From Burkholderia sp. WSM2230 (GTDB lineage: Bacteria > Pseudomonadota > Gammaproteobacteria > Burkholderiales > Burkholderiaceae): a stretch of 64,000 bases of DNA. A program made the translations under genes and the position numbers. The DNA lies in contig NZ_AXAJ01000001.1 of NCBI RefSeq assembly GCF_000472445.1, positions 744,643 to 808,642 of the forward strand, in the 5' to 3' direction. Positions 44,300 to 53,188 of the stretch are shown piece by piece. Every line of letters begins with the position of its first letter. Position 1 is the stretch's first letter. The notes under the pieces are model-generated. The model did no database searches. It was not told the origin of the DNA and saw only the letters and a list, made by a program, of their open reading frames with translations.

Positions 44300-45232
44300 G
44301 TGGTTTCGCCCATTAGAGGAATGACACACGTGCGCCTTAGCGCGCCGGATCTCGGGCGCATGCAGGCGTTTCTCGAAGACTTCGGCATGGCGCTCGCACA
44401 CCGCGACGCGAAGCGTCTTTACATGCGCGGCGTGAGTGACACGCCGTTCCTCCACGTCACGGAACTCGGCGATCCCGGCGTGGTGAGTTTTGGCTACGAA
44501 GTGCGCGATCCGTCGCTGCTCGACAGTGTCGCAAAGCTGCCCGGTGCACAGGGCATCGAGACACTCGACGCACCCGGCGGTGGTCAGCGCGTGCGCGTGA
44601 CCGACCCGAACGGCTTGACGCTGGAACTTCTTGCCGGACAGAAGCGCGTCGAGAAACTCGAGCCACGCGTCCTGGTGCGCGGCGCCGACGGCGAGAGCCG
44701 GGTGCTGGGGTCGGCGCGCGTGGTGCGCATCGCGCATACCGCGTATGCGACGCCGAACCTCGCCGGCACGATCGACTGGTATCAGGATGCTTTCGGTCTG
44801 TTGCCTACCGACGAACTGTTCGTAGGTTCGCGCGACAACGCGATTGGCCGTTTCTGCCGCGTGGATCTCGGCGACGAACTGGTCGATCATCACGTGATCT
44901 TCCTGCTGCGCGGCGCGCGCGCGGGAATGCACCACGTCTCATATCAGGTCGAAGGCGTCGACGACATTTTCTTCGGCTTCGATCACATGACGCGGCAGTC
45001 GCACGACCATGTGCGGGGCATTGGCCGGCATGCGCTCGGCAGTCAGATCTTCAATTACTGGATGAGCCCGTTCGAGCAGATGCACGAGCACTGGATCTCG
45101 CACGAGAAGATGAACGCGCAGAGCCGCTTCAATCACATTCAGATCGGCGAAGGCATGAGTTACGACACCGGCGAAAAGCCGCCGGAACGCTTTGTGAAGC
45201 AGGCGACGCAAATTGTCGCGTGGCCGGACTGA
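44300..45232 (+). CDS. VOC-family extradiol dioxygenase
   Basis: This 310-residue two-domain vicinal-oxygen-chelate protein has an N-terminal module starting MTHVRLSAPDLGRMQAFLED and a catalytic C-terminal module starting RIAHTAYATPNLAGTIDWYQ. In the latter, H in IAHTAY, H in MHHVSYQVEG and E in MSPFEQMHEHW occupy the Fe(II)-ligand positions of type I extradiol dioxygenases. The GTG at 44300 is the start: GGAGACATT lies directly before it. An internal ATG seven codons on is the alternative. It would cleave the catecholic ring between or beside the hydroxyls, giving the unsaturated oxo-acid processed by the hydratase and hydrolase encoded next. Confidence 0.8.
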   Translation: MVSPIRGMTHVRLSAPDLGRMQAFLEDFGMALAHRDAKRLYMRGVSDTPFLHVTELGDPGVVSFGYEVRDPSLLDSVAKLPGAQGIETLDAPGGGQRVRVTDPNGLTLELLAGQKRVEKLEPRVLVRGADGESRVLGSARVVRIAHTAYATPNLAGTIDWYQDAFGLLPTDELFVGSRDNAIGRFCRVDLGDELVDHHVIFLLRGARAGMHHVSYQVEGVDDIFFGFDHMTRQSHDHVRGIGRHALGSQIFNYWMSPFEQMHEHWISHEKMNAQSRFNHIQIGEGMSYDTGEKPPERFVKQATQIVAWPD

Positions 45233-45260
45233 GCGCACTCACCACACAGGAATCAACCCG

Positions 45261-46268
45261 ATGATAATCGACTGCCACGGGCACTTCACCACAGTGCCGA
45301 GGACCCTGCATGCCTGGCGCGAGCGTCAACTGGCATCCGAACGCGGCCATTACGGCGCGCCGCTTGCAATCAGCGACGACGAATTGCGTGACGCCATTGA
45401 AAACGGTCAGCTGAAGATGCAGCGCGAACGCGGCCTCGACGTCACGCTGTTTTCACCGATCGCGGGACAGATGGGCCATCACCTTGGCACGCTCGACAAG
45501 AGCATTGAATGGTCGCGGCTCTGCAACGACCTGATCGCACGCGTGGTCGCGCTATATCCGCGCAATTTCGCGGGCGTGTGCCAGTTGCCGCAAGCGCCCG
45601 GGCAAAGTCTCGACGCATCGGTGCAGGAACTGGAGCGCTGCGTGAAGGAGCTTGGCTTCGTAGGCTGCAACCTGAATCCCGACCCGTCGGGCGGTTTCTG
45701 GCAGACGGCGGCGCTGACCGACCGCATCTACTACCCGCTGTACGAGAAAATGGTCGAGTTGGACGTGCCCGCGATGATTCACGTAAGCGGCTCCTGCAAC
45801 GCGTGCATCCATCACACCGGCGCGCATTACCTGAACGGCGACACCACCGCGTTCATGCAACTCGTGCAGAACCCGCAGGTGTTCAAGGATTTCCCGACAC
45901 TACGCTTCGTGATTCCGCACGGCGGCGGCGCAGTCCCGTATCACTGGGGACGCTATCGCGGTCTGTCGCAGGATCTCGGTCATGGCGAACTCGACGACGG
46001 TTTGATGAAGAACGTCTATTTCGACACCTGTGTGTATCACCAGCCCGGCATCGACCTGCTGACATACGTCGTGCCGCACAGGAACATTCTGTTCGGCTCG
46101 GAGATGATTGGCGCGGTGAAGGGGATCGACCCGCGCACCGGCCATCATTACGACGACACGCGCCGCTACGTGAGCGCGACGCCCAATCTGGACGATACCG
46201 CGCGGGCGAATGTATTCCACCGCAATACCCTCGACGTTTATCCGGCGCTTCGTGCGCGGATCGCATGA
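45261..46268 (+). CDS. ligJ: 4-Oxalomesaconate hydratase
   Basis: This 335-residue member of the amidohydrolase superfamily would add water to 4-oxalomesaconate, giving 4-carboxy-4-hydroxy-2-oxoadipate in protocatechuate 4,5-cleavage and gallate pathways. The match to remembered LigJ sequences runs end to end: MIIDCHGHFTT (metal H6, H8), ISDDELRDAI, NLNPDPSGGFW, DVPAMIHVSGSCN (H174), TGAHYLNGDTTAFMQ, FVIPHGGGAVPYHWGRYRGL, FDTCVYHQPGIDLL and the catalytic-Glu segment SEMIGAVKGIDPRTGHHYDD (E281). The ATG at 45261 follows AGGAATC. Its presence fixes the pathway type: the extradiol product must be a carboxylated oxalomesaconate or a close homologue. Confidence 0.9.
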   Translation: MIIDCHGHFTTVPRTLHAWRERQLASERGHYGAPLAISDDELRDAIENGQLKMQRERGLDVTLFSPIAGQMGHHLGTLDKSIEWSRLCNDLIARVVALYPRNFAGVCQLPQAPGQSLDASVQELERCVKELGFVGCNLNPDPSGGFWQTAALTDRIYYPLYEKMVELDVPAMIHVSGSCNACIHHTGAHYLNGDTTAFMQLVQNPQVFKDFPTLRFVIPHGGGAVPYHWGRYRGLSQDLGHGELDDGLMKNVYFDTCVYHQPGIDLLTYVVPHRNILFGSEMIGAVKGIDPRTGHHYDDTRRYVSATPNLDDTARANVFHRNTLDVYPALRARIA

Positions 46269-46290
46269 ATTCAAGCAAGGAAACGTGACC

Positions 46291-47070
46291 ATGAACCTGG
46301 GACTCGACAGCAAAAACGCGCTGGTTTGCGCATCGTCGCGGGGACTCGGCCTCGCCTGCGCGACCGCGCTCGCCCGCGAGGGCTGCAACGTCACCATCAA
46401 CGGACGCAACAAGGAAGCACTGGACGATGCCGCCGCGCGGATCGAAGCGGCGACGGGCCGGCGCCCGGTCATCGTCCGTGCGGATCTGAACAGCGAAGCG
46501 GGCCGCGCCGCGCTGACCGAGGCTTGCCCGTCGCCCGACATTCTGGTGAACAACAACGCGGGTCCGGAGCCGGGGAAGATCGCCGACTGGTCGCGCGAGG
46601 ACTGGCTCGCCGCGATCGAGGCGAACATGCTCGCGCCGATCTTTCTGATCAAGCACTACCTGCCGGGCATGCGTGAGCGGCGCTTTGGCCGCATCGTCAA
46701 CATCACGTCCGCAATGGTGAAGTCGCCGAGCGCGACGATGGGTCTGTCGGCGGCGGTACGTGCGGCGGTGACGGCACTCAGCAAGTCGGTGCAGCGTGAC
46801 GCGGTGGTGGACAACGTGACGATCAACAACCTGCTGCCCGAACGTTTCGACACCGACCGGCAGAAATACATGGCCGAGCGCATGTCGAAGAAAGACGGCA
46901 TCAGCGTCGCGGAGGCGAAGCAACGCATCGCCGCGACGATAGCCGCGAAGCGCCTCGGCGATCCGCAGGAGTTCGGCGACGCATGCGCGTTCCTGTGCAG
47001 CGCACAGGCGGGCTTCATCTCGGGACAGAACCTGCAACTCGATGGCGGCTCGTACGCGGGCCTTGTATGA
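46291..47070 (+). CDS. Atypical SDR lacking the catalytic tyrosine
   Basis: This 259-residue SDR-fold protein has an altered cofactor loop (CASSRGLGLACA instead of TGxxxGIG), NNNAG and the strand-5 serine region NITSAMVKSPSATMGLS. The usual Y-x3-K is absent: the aligned positions read MGLSAAVR. This matches a known atypical SDR branch (often labelled 3-oxoacyl-ACP reductase) with NITSxxVKxP and LSxxxRAAV. The C-terminal FISGQNLQLDGG is normal. Start chosen by AAGGAAA. It may reduce or tautomerise a pathway oxo-acid by a different mechanism; the true reaction is unknown. Confidence 0.8.
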   Translation: MNLGLDSKNALVCASSRGLGLACATALAREGCNVTINGRNKEALDDAAARIEAATGRRPVIVRADLNSEAGRAALTEACPSPDILVNNNAGPEPGKIADWSREDWLAAIEANMLAPIFLIKHYLPGMRERRFGRIVNITSAMVKSPSATMGLSAAVRAAVTALSKSVQRDAVVDNVTINNLLPERFDTDRQKYMAERMSKKDGISVAEAKQRIAATIAAKRLGDPQEFGDACAFLCSAQAGFISGQNLQLDGGSYAGLV

Positions 47071-47101
47071 GTTACGCCAGAACATAACTGGAGGAAAGAA
47101 A

Positions 47102-47962
47102 GTGAAATACGCAAGCTTTGCGATTGACGGGAAGACGAGCTACGGCATCGTCGTGAAGGATGGCGTTGTCGATCTGGGCCGCCGTTTCGGCGACCGCTAC
47201 GCGGACCTGCAGGCGCTGGTGAAAGCGGACTTTCCCGCCGAAGTGGCCGCGTCCGCGAACGAGACCGCCGACCACGCGCTGGAAGCGATTACGTTCCTTC
47301 CGCCGATCCCGCGTCCGATGCACATCTGGTGCCTCGCGCTAAACTACGCCGAGCATCACAACGAGGTGCAGAGCGCCGGGCGTGTGCAGGAACTGCCGAA
47401 GCAGCCGGCGCTGTTTGCGCGCGCGGCCGATTCGCTCACCGGCCATGGCCAGCCGCTGCTTCATCCCGGCGTGTCCGGGCAGTTCGACTTCGAAGGCGAG
47501 CTGGTGGTGGTAATTGGCAAACCGGGCTATCGCGTGAAAGCGGAAAACGCGTTCGATCACGTAGCCGCCTATACGATCATGAACGAAGGGAGCGTGCGCG
47601 ACTGGCAGTTCCACACGCGGCAGATAACGCCGGGCAAGAACTTCTATCGCAGCGGCGCGATCGGTCCGTGGCTCGTGCCGGCTCGCGAGATTGAGGATGT
47701 GAACGCGCTGCGGATCGTCACGACGCTCAACGGCCAGACCATGCAGGACGAGTCGGTGAGTGCGATGCTGCACAAGATTCCGCGATTCATCGAGTACGTA
47801 TCGACGATTGCGCCGCTCGTGCCCGGGGATATTCTCGCGACCGGCACCCCCAGCGGCGTGGGTTTCTCGCGTCAACCGCCGGTGTTCATGAAGCCTGGCG
47901 ACACTTGCGAGATCACCATTGATCGGATCGGCACGTTGTCCAACCAGGTCGCTGCGGAATAG
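47102..47962 (+). CDS. Fumarylacetoacetate hydrolase-fold enzyme
   Basis: This 286-residue protein of the FAH superfamily has FCLALNY-like IWCLALNYAEHHNE (about 80), the metal-binding acidic cluster GQFDFEGELVVVIGKPG, and the C-terminal hallmark GDILATGTPSGVG. The family hydrolyses C-C bonds (fumarylpyruvate, acylpyruvates), decarboxylates or isomerises meta-cleavage products. The GTG at 47102 is chosen because GGAGGAAAGAAA precedes it. It overlaps no neighbour and lies 31 bases after the SDR. In this pathway it could tautomerise or hydrolyse the ring-fission product before LigJ acts. If a maleyl- or fumaryl-pyruvate were formed, the maleate-isomerase-like gene at 54405 would fit downstream. 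Confidence 0.87.
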   Translation: MKYASFAIDGKTSYGIVVKDGVVDLGRRFGDRYADLQALVKADFPAEVAASANETADHALEAITFLPPIPRPMHIWCLALNYAEHHNEVQSAGRVQELPKQPALFARAADSLTGHGQPLLHPGVSGQFDFEGELVVVIGKPGYRVKAENAFDHVAAYTIMNEGSVRDWQFHTRQITPGKNFYRSGAIGPWLVPAREIEDVNALRIVTTLNGQTMQDESVSAMLHKIPRFIEYVSTIAPLVPGDILATGTPSGVGFSRQPPVFMKPGDTCEITIDRIGTLSNQVAAE

Positions 47963-47991
47963 TTCCGGCGGCGCCCAGTTTGAAGGGCGAA

Positions 47992-49248
47992 ATGGGAAAG
48001 ATCGAGCCGGACGCTTGCGAAAGCGTCACATCGTCGCGCGAGCTGCCGAGCATCTGGCAGTTGCGCGTCTTCGAGGCGGTCGCGCGTCACGAAAACGTGA
48101 CGCAGGCGTCGCAGGAACTGTTGCGCTCGCAACCCACCACGACTTCGTCGATCGCGGCCTTCGAGGCGGCGCTCGACGTCACGCTGTTCGAACGCTCGAC
48201 CACCGGCACGTGGCTCACGCCGGTTGGCGTCGCGGCGCAGGTGCGCGCACGGCGTATTCTGCAAAGCGCCGAGGAAGCGGTCGCCGCGCTCGGCAGTACG
48301 CGAAAGGTCTCGGCGCTGGCGCTCGCGAGTGGCATCACGCGCACGCAGATGCGGTGCCTGATCGCAATCGAGGAGAGCGGTTCGTTTCGCGCGGCGGCGC
48401 GGCGGCTCGGCATCACGGAAGCGTCGCTGCAACGCGCGGCGCGCACGCTCGAACAGAATCTGGGCGTGACGCTGTACCGACATACGCCGTCGGGCGTGGT
48501 GACGAACGAGACGGGCGGACCGTTCGCGCAGCGTCTGAAGCAGGTGTCGAATCAGATCGCGGCACTGGTGGAAGCGGTCGGCGCGTTCGAGTACCCGAAG
48601 GAGCGCTCCGTGACGGTCGGGGTGCTGCTGCTCGATCCGGCCATTCTGATCGTCAACGCGATTCGGGCGCTCTCGCAGCAGTTTCCCGACACTCGCGTGA
48701 CGGTGTTGAGCGGCACGTACGAGACGTTGCTGAACAAACTGTCGCGCGGCGACATCGACTTCATGATCGGCCTGCTGAAGCAGCCGGGGCGCGCATTCGA
48801 TTTCGTCGAGGAACCGCTGTACCGCGAGCGCTACTTTGTGGTGGCGAGCCGCAATCACCCACTCACGCGCGACGGCGCGCTCTCCGTGGAAGCGCTACGC
48901 GGCTATCCGTGGGTGCTCCCGCCGAAAGGATCGCCGCGCCGCGAAGCATACGAAAACCTCTTTTCTGAAGGCACGCCGCCGCCGGCGCGGATCGAAACCT
49001 ATTCGCTCTCGACCATACGCATCACGCTCGCCGACATGGACATGCTCACCGTATTGAGCTGGACCGAGATTCTGAGCGAGCGGCGTTTTGGGCTGGTCGC
49101 GCCGCTGCGCGTCGACGTGCCGTGGAAAGGCCCGATGTTCGGCATCACAATGCGGCGCGACTGGACGCCGAACGACGTGCAGGCGGAGTTCCTGCTCAAC
49201 CTTAGAAAGAACGCGGCGGCCATCGCCGGAGATTCGCTGGAAGGCTGA
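47992..49248 (+). CDS. LysR-type regulator with two helix-turn-helix domains
   Basis: This 418-residue protein is about 110 residues longer than ordinary LysR proteins. A first DNA-binding domain (about 21-78) contains ENVTQASQELLRSQPTTTSS and LDVTLFERSTTGTWLT. A second (about 117-174) contains GSFRAAARRLGITEASLQRA and LGVTLYRHTPSGVVTN. The usual effector domain then follows (RSVTVGVLLLDPAILIV to the end). The ATG at 47992 is preceded by AAGGGCGA; a TTG four codons earlier is possible. It lies within the cluster on the same strand, right after the FAH gene. It probably regulates the cluster, perhaps through the duplicated sites upstream of 40417. Confidence 0.85.
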   Translation: MGKIEPDACESVTSSRELPSIWQLRVFEAVARHENVTQASQELLRSQPTTTSSIAAFEAALDVTLFERSTTGTWLTPVGVAAQVRARRILQSAEEAVAALGSTRKVSALALASGITRTQMRCLIAIEESGSFRAAARRLGITEASLQRAARTLEQNLGVTLYRHTPSGVVTNETGGPFAQRLKQVSNQIAALVEAVGAFEYPKERSVTVGVLLLDPAILIVNAIRALSQQFPDTRVTVLSGTYETLLNKLSRGDIDFMIGLLKQPGRAFDFVEEPLYRERYFVVASRNHPLTRDGALSVEALRGYPWVLPPKGSPRREAYENLFSEGTPPPARIETYSLSTIRITLADMDMLTVLSWTEILSERRFGLVAPLRVDVPWKGPMFGITMRRDWTPNDVQAEFLLNLRKNAAAIAGDSLEG

Positions 49249-49328
49249 ACCGGTGCTTGTCATTAGATCATGGGACATGCGCCGGCATATTAATAAGGCA
49301 TCCAGATTAAAACGAATGGAGACAAATC

Positions 49329-50747
49329 ATGGTTGCAGCACAGGGCGGACGTAGTCCGTTTCAGGATCAGACAACGCTATCCGGCAATCAGAAGACGCTG
49401 ATCGCGCTGGTCGGCATCGGCAGCATGCTCGAGTTCTGGGACGCGTATCTGATCGGTTTCATCATGGCGTTCCTGATTAAACCCTGGGGTTTGACCTACG
49501 GCATCATGGGCGCGGTCTTGCTGGCGTCAGGCGGGGGGGCGATCGTCGGCGGGGCCGTGTGGGGCATGCTGGCCGACCGCTTTGGCAGAAAGCCGGTTTT
49601 CGTAGCGTCACTGCTGGTGTTGGGCGCGGCGAGCATTGCGCTTGCTTTCACGCCGGAACGCGGTTGGGTCTACATGGCGGCGATGCGCGTGCTGATCGGC
49701 TTCTGTTCAGCGGGCTACTTCATCCAGATCGCACTTGTACAGGAGTTCACGCCGCCGAAACGGCGCGGCATGCTGACTGGCGTCGTCTCGGCGATCACCA
49801 CCGGCGGCTTGCTGCTCGGTGCGTTGAGCGGCGCGTGGCTGATCCCGACAATCGGCTGGCGCTGGACCTTCGTGCTCGGCGCGGCGCCCGCGGCAATCGC
49901 GTTGGTCGGCGCGTTGCGGGTGCCGGAATCGCCGCGCTGGCTGAGCCTGCACGGCCGTCAGGACGACGCGCGCAAGGCGGTCGCATGGGCGCGCGGCGAC
50001 ACCTCGTGGGAACGCGATCATTCCGCGCCGCAGCCCGCGGCGGCGCGCAGCTGGTTTGATATTTTTCAGTGCCCGCGCAACGTGCTGACCACGGGCCTCA
50101 TTAACGTCGGGCTGATCTCCGGCTACTACGGCATCGTGCTATGGGGCCCCACGCTGATGTCGCAGGTCCAGTCGGTCTCGCCTGTGACCGCGTCGAAGGT
50201 GATGATCGGTTTCAGCCTGATCGGCATCATGTCGCGGCTCGTGGCCGCGCTGTTGGCCGATCGCATCGGGCGTCGCAAGACCGGTGGCTTCTATGCGCTG
50301 GCGGCGGCCGTGGCGCTTGTGCTTGCCGGCTACATCGGCCACGGCGACCTGTTCTCGCCGTCGCTGTTCTGGCTGCCGCTGCTGCTCTCGTTCGTTTTTG
50401 CGGACGGCAGTCTGTCCGTATGCGCCGCGTATTCAACCGAAGTGTGGCCATCGCGGCTGCGGGGCTCGGGCGCGGGCTTCGCCGGGCTCGCCGGATCGGT
50501 GGGAAAAATTTTAGGACCGTTGGGACTTGCGATGACAGCCGGATCGGCCAACATCGTAATGCCATCGGCCACCGTTTCGGTGATTGTGCCGGCGTTCCAG
50601 TTCCTCGCGGCGTGCCTCGCGGTGTGCGGTCTCACGTATCTCGTGTTCGGCATCGAAGCACGCGGCAAACCCCTCGAATCGTTCGACCAACCCGACGATG
50701 GCGCCGCACCCGCGCTCGACCCGGCGCATCAGCGGCAGAACGGATGA
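49329..50747 (+). CDS. MFS transporter (aromatic acid/metabolite:H+ symporter type)
   Basis: This 472-residue MFS carrier has a long polar N-terminus, the TM1 acidic motif GSMLEFWDAYLIGFIMAF, motif A in GMLADRFGRKPVF and the sugar/acid-symporter signature VPESPRWLS after TM6. Twelve helices are expected. GGAGACAAATC precedes the ATG. It lies in the LigJ cluster after the LysR gene and probably imports the aromatic carboxylate. The alternative is a role in oxo-acid transport. It is distinct in sequence from the MHS pair at 4.3 and 8.2 kb. Confidence 0.86.
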   Translation: MVAAQGGRSPFQDQTTLSGNQKTLIALVGIGSMLEFWDAYLIGFIMAFLIKPWGLTYGIMGAVLLASGGGAIVGGAVWGMLADRFGRKPVFVASLLVLGAASIALAFTPERGWVYMAAMRVLIGFCSAGYFIQIALVQEFTPPKRRGMLTGVVSAITTGGLLLGALSGAWLIPTIGWRWTFVLGAAPAAIALVGALRVPESPRWLSLHGRQDDARKAVAWARGDTSWERDHSAPQPAAARSWFDIFQCPRNVLTTGLINVGLISGYYGIVLWGPTLMSQVQSVSPVTASKVMIGFSLIGIMSRLVAALLADRIGRRKTGGFYALAAAVALVLAGYIGHGDLFSPSLFWLPLLLSFVFADGSLSVCAAYSTEVWPSRLRGSGAGFAGLAGSVGKILGPLGLAMTAGSANIVMPSATVSVIVPAFQFLAACLAVCGLTYLVFGIEARGKPLESFDQPDDGAAPALDPAHQRQNG

Positions 50748-50908
50748 GCGGCTGAGCGCGGGGAGGGCGATAGAGAGCGTGCACAGCAAAAACATATGGC
50801 GACGGCGCTTTTTCGATTGGGACCGCGAATCAGGCTCCCATAGACTGGCCGCAGGCTGGACCGAGGGCAGCCGCCACGTTTGACACTTCAACAGAGAATT
50901 CGTTACTC

Positions 50909-51715
50909 ATGCAGATCGTAGATGCCCAGATTCACGCGTGGTTGGAGGGCGAATCGACCGGCCACCACCGGCGCACGCCGATCACCGCCGACGTGCTCGA
51001 TGCCGAGATGAAGCAAGCGGGTGTTGACCGTGTGGTGCTGGTGCCGCCGCTATGGGACCCGAACGGCAACGCGTACTCGCTCTCACTCGCGCAGGAGCAC
51101 CCGGAGAAATTCGCGGTGATGGGCCTGCTCGACGCCGCGCCGGAACAGGCCGCGCAACGCATTCGCGAATGGCGCGCGCAGCCCGGCATGCGCGGCATCC
51201 GTTTCCTGTTCAACACGAAAGAACGGCTTGCGCCACTTCTCGAAGGCCACTACGACGCGCTGTGGCCAATCGCCGAGGAAACCGGCCTGCCCACAGCGCT
51301 GCTCTTACCGAATGCACTCGGAGAGGCCGCTGCGATTGCCGAACGCCATCCGCGCTTGCCTCTGATCGTCGATCACCTCGGCGTACCGCGCGGCGCATCC
51401 GGTCCGGGCGCATTTGAACACCTGCCGCAGCTGCTGGCGCTCGCCCGTTATCCGAACGTCAGCGTAAAGGCGGTGGGCGTGGGTGATTACGCGCTTGATC
51501 CGTTCCCGTTCCAGTCGCTGTCCGAAACACTTCGGCGCGTGGTGGACGCGTTCGGACCCGATCGCGTCATATGGGGCAGCGATCTGTCGCGTCTGCATCA
51601 CCCGTACTGGCAGTGCGTAACGCATTTCAGCGAGAATCTGTCGTGGCTCGGCGGGGCGGATCTCGAACAGGTTATGGGAGGGAATCTTTTGCGTTTATTG
51701 AAGTGGGAAACTTGA
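50909..51715 (+). CDS. Amidohydrolase-2 family hydrolase (LigI-like lactonase candidate)
   Basis: This 268-residue TIM-barrel amidohydrolase begins MQIVDAQIHAW; the usual DxHxH metal pair is D-A-Q-I-H, with Gln in place of the first His, as in one branch of the family. GVDRVVLVPPLWDPNGN, PLIVDHLGVPRGA and VIWGSDLSRLHHPYW (C-terminal Asp) are visible. The same superfamily contains 2-pyrone-4,6-dicarboxylate lactonase (LigI), the enzyme before LigJ in protocatechuate 4,5-cleavage, so a lactonase role on a pyrone intermediate is plausible but unproven. No strong ribosome binding site precedes the ATG. It is flanked by two MFS genes. Confidence 0.8.
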   Translation: MQIVDAQIHAWLEGESTGHHRRTPITADVLDAEMKQAGVDRVVLVPPLWDPNGNAYSLSLAQEHPEKFAVMGLLDAAPEQAAQRIREWRAQPGMRGIRFLFNTKERLAPLLEGHYDALWPIAEETGLPTALLLPNALGEAAAIAERHPRLPLIVDHLGVPRGASGPGAFEHLPQLLALARYPNVSVKAVGVGDYALDPFPFQSLSETLRRVVDAFGPDRVIWGSDLSRLHHPYWQCVTHFSENLSWLGGADLEQVMGGNLLRLLKWET

Positions 51716-51793
51716 AACGGCGTTTCGCGTGACGGCGGGACACCTACACAATTAGCGAAGCCAAAAGATATTGGCCAATTTCTGGAGACGACA

Positions 51794-53002
51794 ATGCTTA
51801 GAGCGGGACGCTGGCCGTGCATCATCCTGTTGTACATTTACGGGACCGTGGCAACCTCGCTGGTCACGCAGTCGGTGCCGGTAATCGGCGACATCGCCGC
51901 GTATTTTCATCTCTCGCACGCCGCATCCGGCTGGGTGATCTCGATTCCCTCGCTGATCACTGCGCTGTTTGCGCTGTTCGCCGGCTGGCTGGTGGACCGG
52001 ATCGGCGATAAGCGCGTGATTCTGGCGGGCTCGGCGTTCGCCTTCGCCGGTAATCTCGGCGTGTTCTTCTCGCACGATCTCAGTGCTCTGTTCGTGAGCC
52101 GGCTGCTAGAAGGCGTCGGCTACCTGTCGCTGACCGTTGGGGCGGTTACGCTCATCATGCGCACCACCAGCGGCACGCGGCGAAGCATCGCGCTCGGACT
52201 ATGGACCTCGCATACCGCGGTGGGCATTGGCCTTACGCTGTCGATCGTCGCGCCGCTCGCGCAGAAAGGCGAGCTGTGGCGCTGGGCGTTCGGCGGCCAC
52301 GCCGTCCTGATGGCGGCGCTGACAGTCGCCGCATTCCTCCTGCCTGCCAAAGTGAGCGCGACGCACGATCGCAAGCTCGGCGACATCTGGATCGTGCTGA
52401 AGAGCCGCGCACTTTACAGGGTCGCGCTGGCGTCCGGGTCGTCGGCATTCATTCAGACCGGCGTGATGGCGGCGCTCACCGTCTATCTCGCGAGGCGCTT
52501 CCATATTTCCGTCGCCGCGGCGGCCGGAATAGGGACGCTCGCTGAAGTGTTCGTCGCGATCGGCTGTCTGTCGGTCGGGCATTTGCTGAAGGCCGGGGCG
52601 ACGGTGCGCAAGCTCGCGCTGATAGGCGGCACGGTGATGCTCGTGGGCGGCCTGGTGCTGTATTTGCCGGCCACACCGCTCGTCGGCGCGAGCGTGTCGG
52701 TGTGTGCGTTCTCGATCGGCGTCGGCACGGTGATCGGCTCGATCTGGACACTGCTGCCGTCCGCCTCGCCCACGCCCGCTACCCTTGGCGCAACCAGCGG
52801 CCTCGTCTCGCAGGCGACTTACCTGGGAGTGCTACTCGGGCCGCCGGCCATTTTCGCGACGTTCTACGAGGGCGGCTGGATCGTGCGGGTGACGCTCGTG
52901 GTGATCGCGACGCTGCTGCAAATCGCGCCGGTGGTCTGGCGCGCCGGCGCGGGACGCGCGAGCGGTAAGCCGACCGACGGCCACGCGCTGCATCCGCACT
53001 AA
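51794..53002 (+). CDS. MFS transporter
   Basis: This 402-residue MFS carrier has SVPVIGDIAAYFHLSHAASG in the first periplasmic loop, motif A-like AGWLVDRIGDKRVIL and about 12 hydrophobic segments. It lacks the SPRWL signature of the carrier at 49329, so it belongs to another MFS branch (YNFM/drug or organic-acid type). GGAGACGACA precedes the ATG. Placed between the LigI-like hydrolase and a porin in the LigJ cluster, it may take up a related substrate or export an overflow intermediate. Confidence 0.83.
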   Translation: MLRAGRWPCIILLYIYGTVATSLVTQSVPVIGDIAAYFHLSHAASGWVISIPSLITALFALFAGWLVDRIGDKRVILAGSAFAFAGNLGVFFSHDLSALFVSRLLEGVGYLSLTVGAVTLIMRTTSGTRRSIALGLWTSHTAVGIGLTLSIVAPLAQKGELWRWAFGGHAVLMAALTVAAFLLPAKVSATHDRKLGDIWIVLKSRALYRVALASGSSAFIQTGVMAALTVYLARRFHISVAAAAGIGTLAEVFVAIGCLSVGHLLKAGATVRKLALIGGTVMLVGGLVLYLPATPLVGASVSVCAFSIGVGTVIGSIWTLLPSASPTPATLGATSGLVSQATYLGVLLGPPAIFATFYEGGWIVRVTLVVIATLLQIAPVVWRAGAGRASGKPTDGHALHPH

Positions 53003-53188
53003 CGGCTGCGTGAAGCACGGGCGAGCGCGACGCACGCCCGCTCACTTCCTGATTGGATTCCACTGAGTTTTCCGGCGCAGTGACTGGCGCCGCAGTGGCG
53101 TCTGCGCGCGCGAAATGGGTGGCGCTGACTCTGACAACTAGATTCGCATACGAAGGCGGCTCTGACGCCGTCCCAACGGAGACTCGAT

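Noticed and set aside
45883..47085. 400-codon open frame on the minus strand
   Set aside because: It is antisense to LigJ and the atypical SDR, arginine/histidine-rich, without any motif or ribosome binding site. It arises from GC-rich codon usage of the plus-strand genes.
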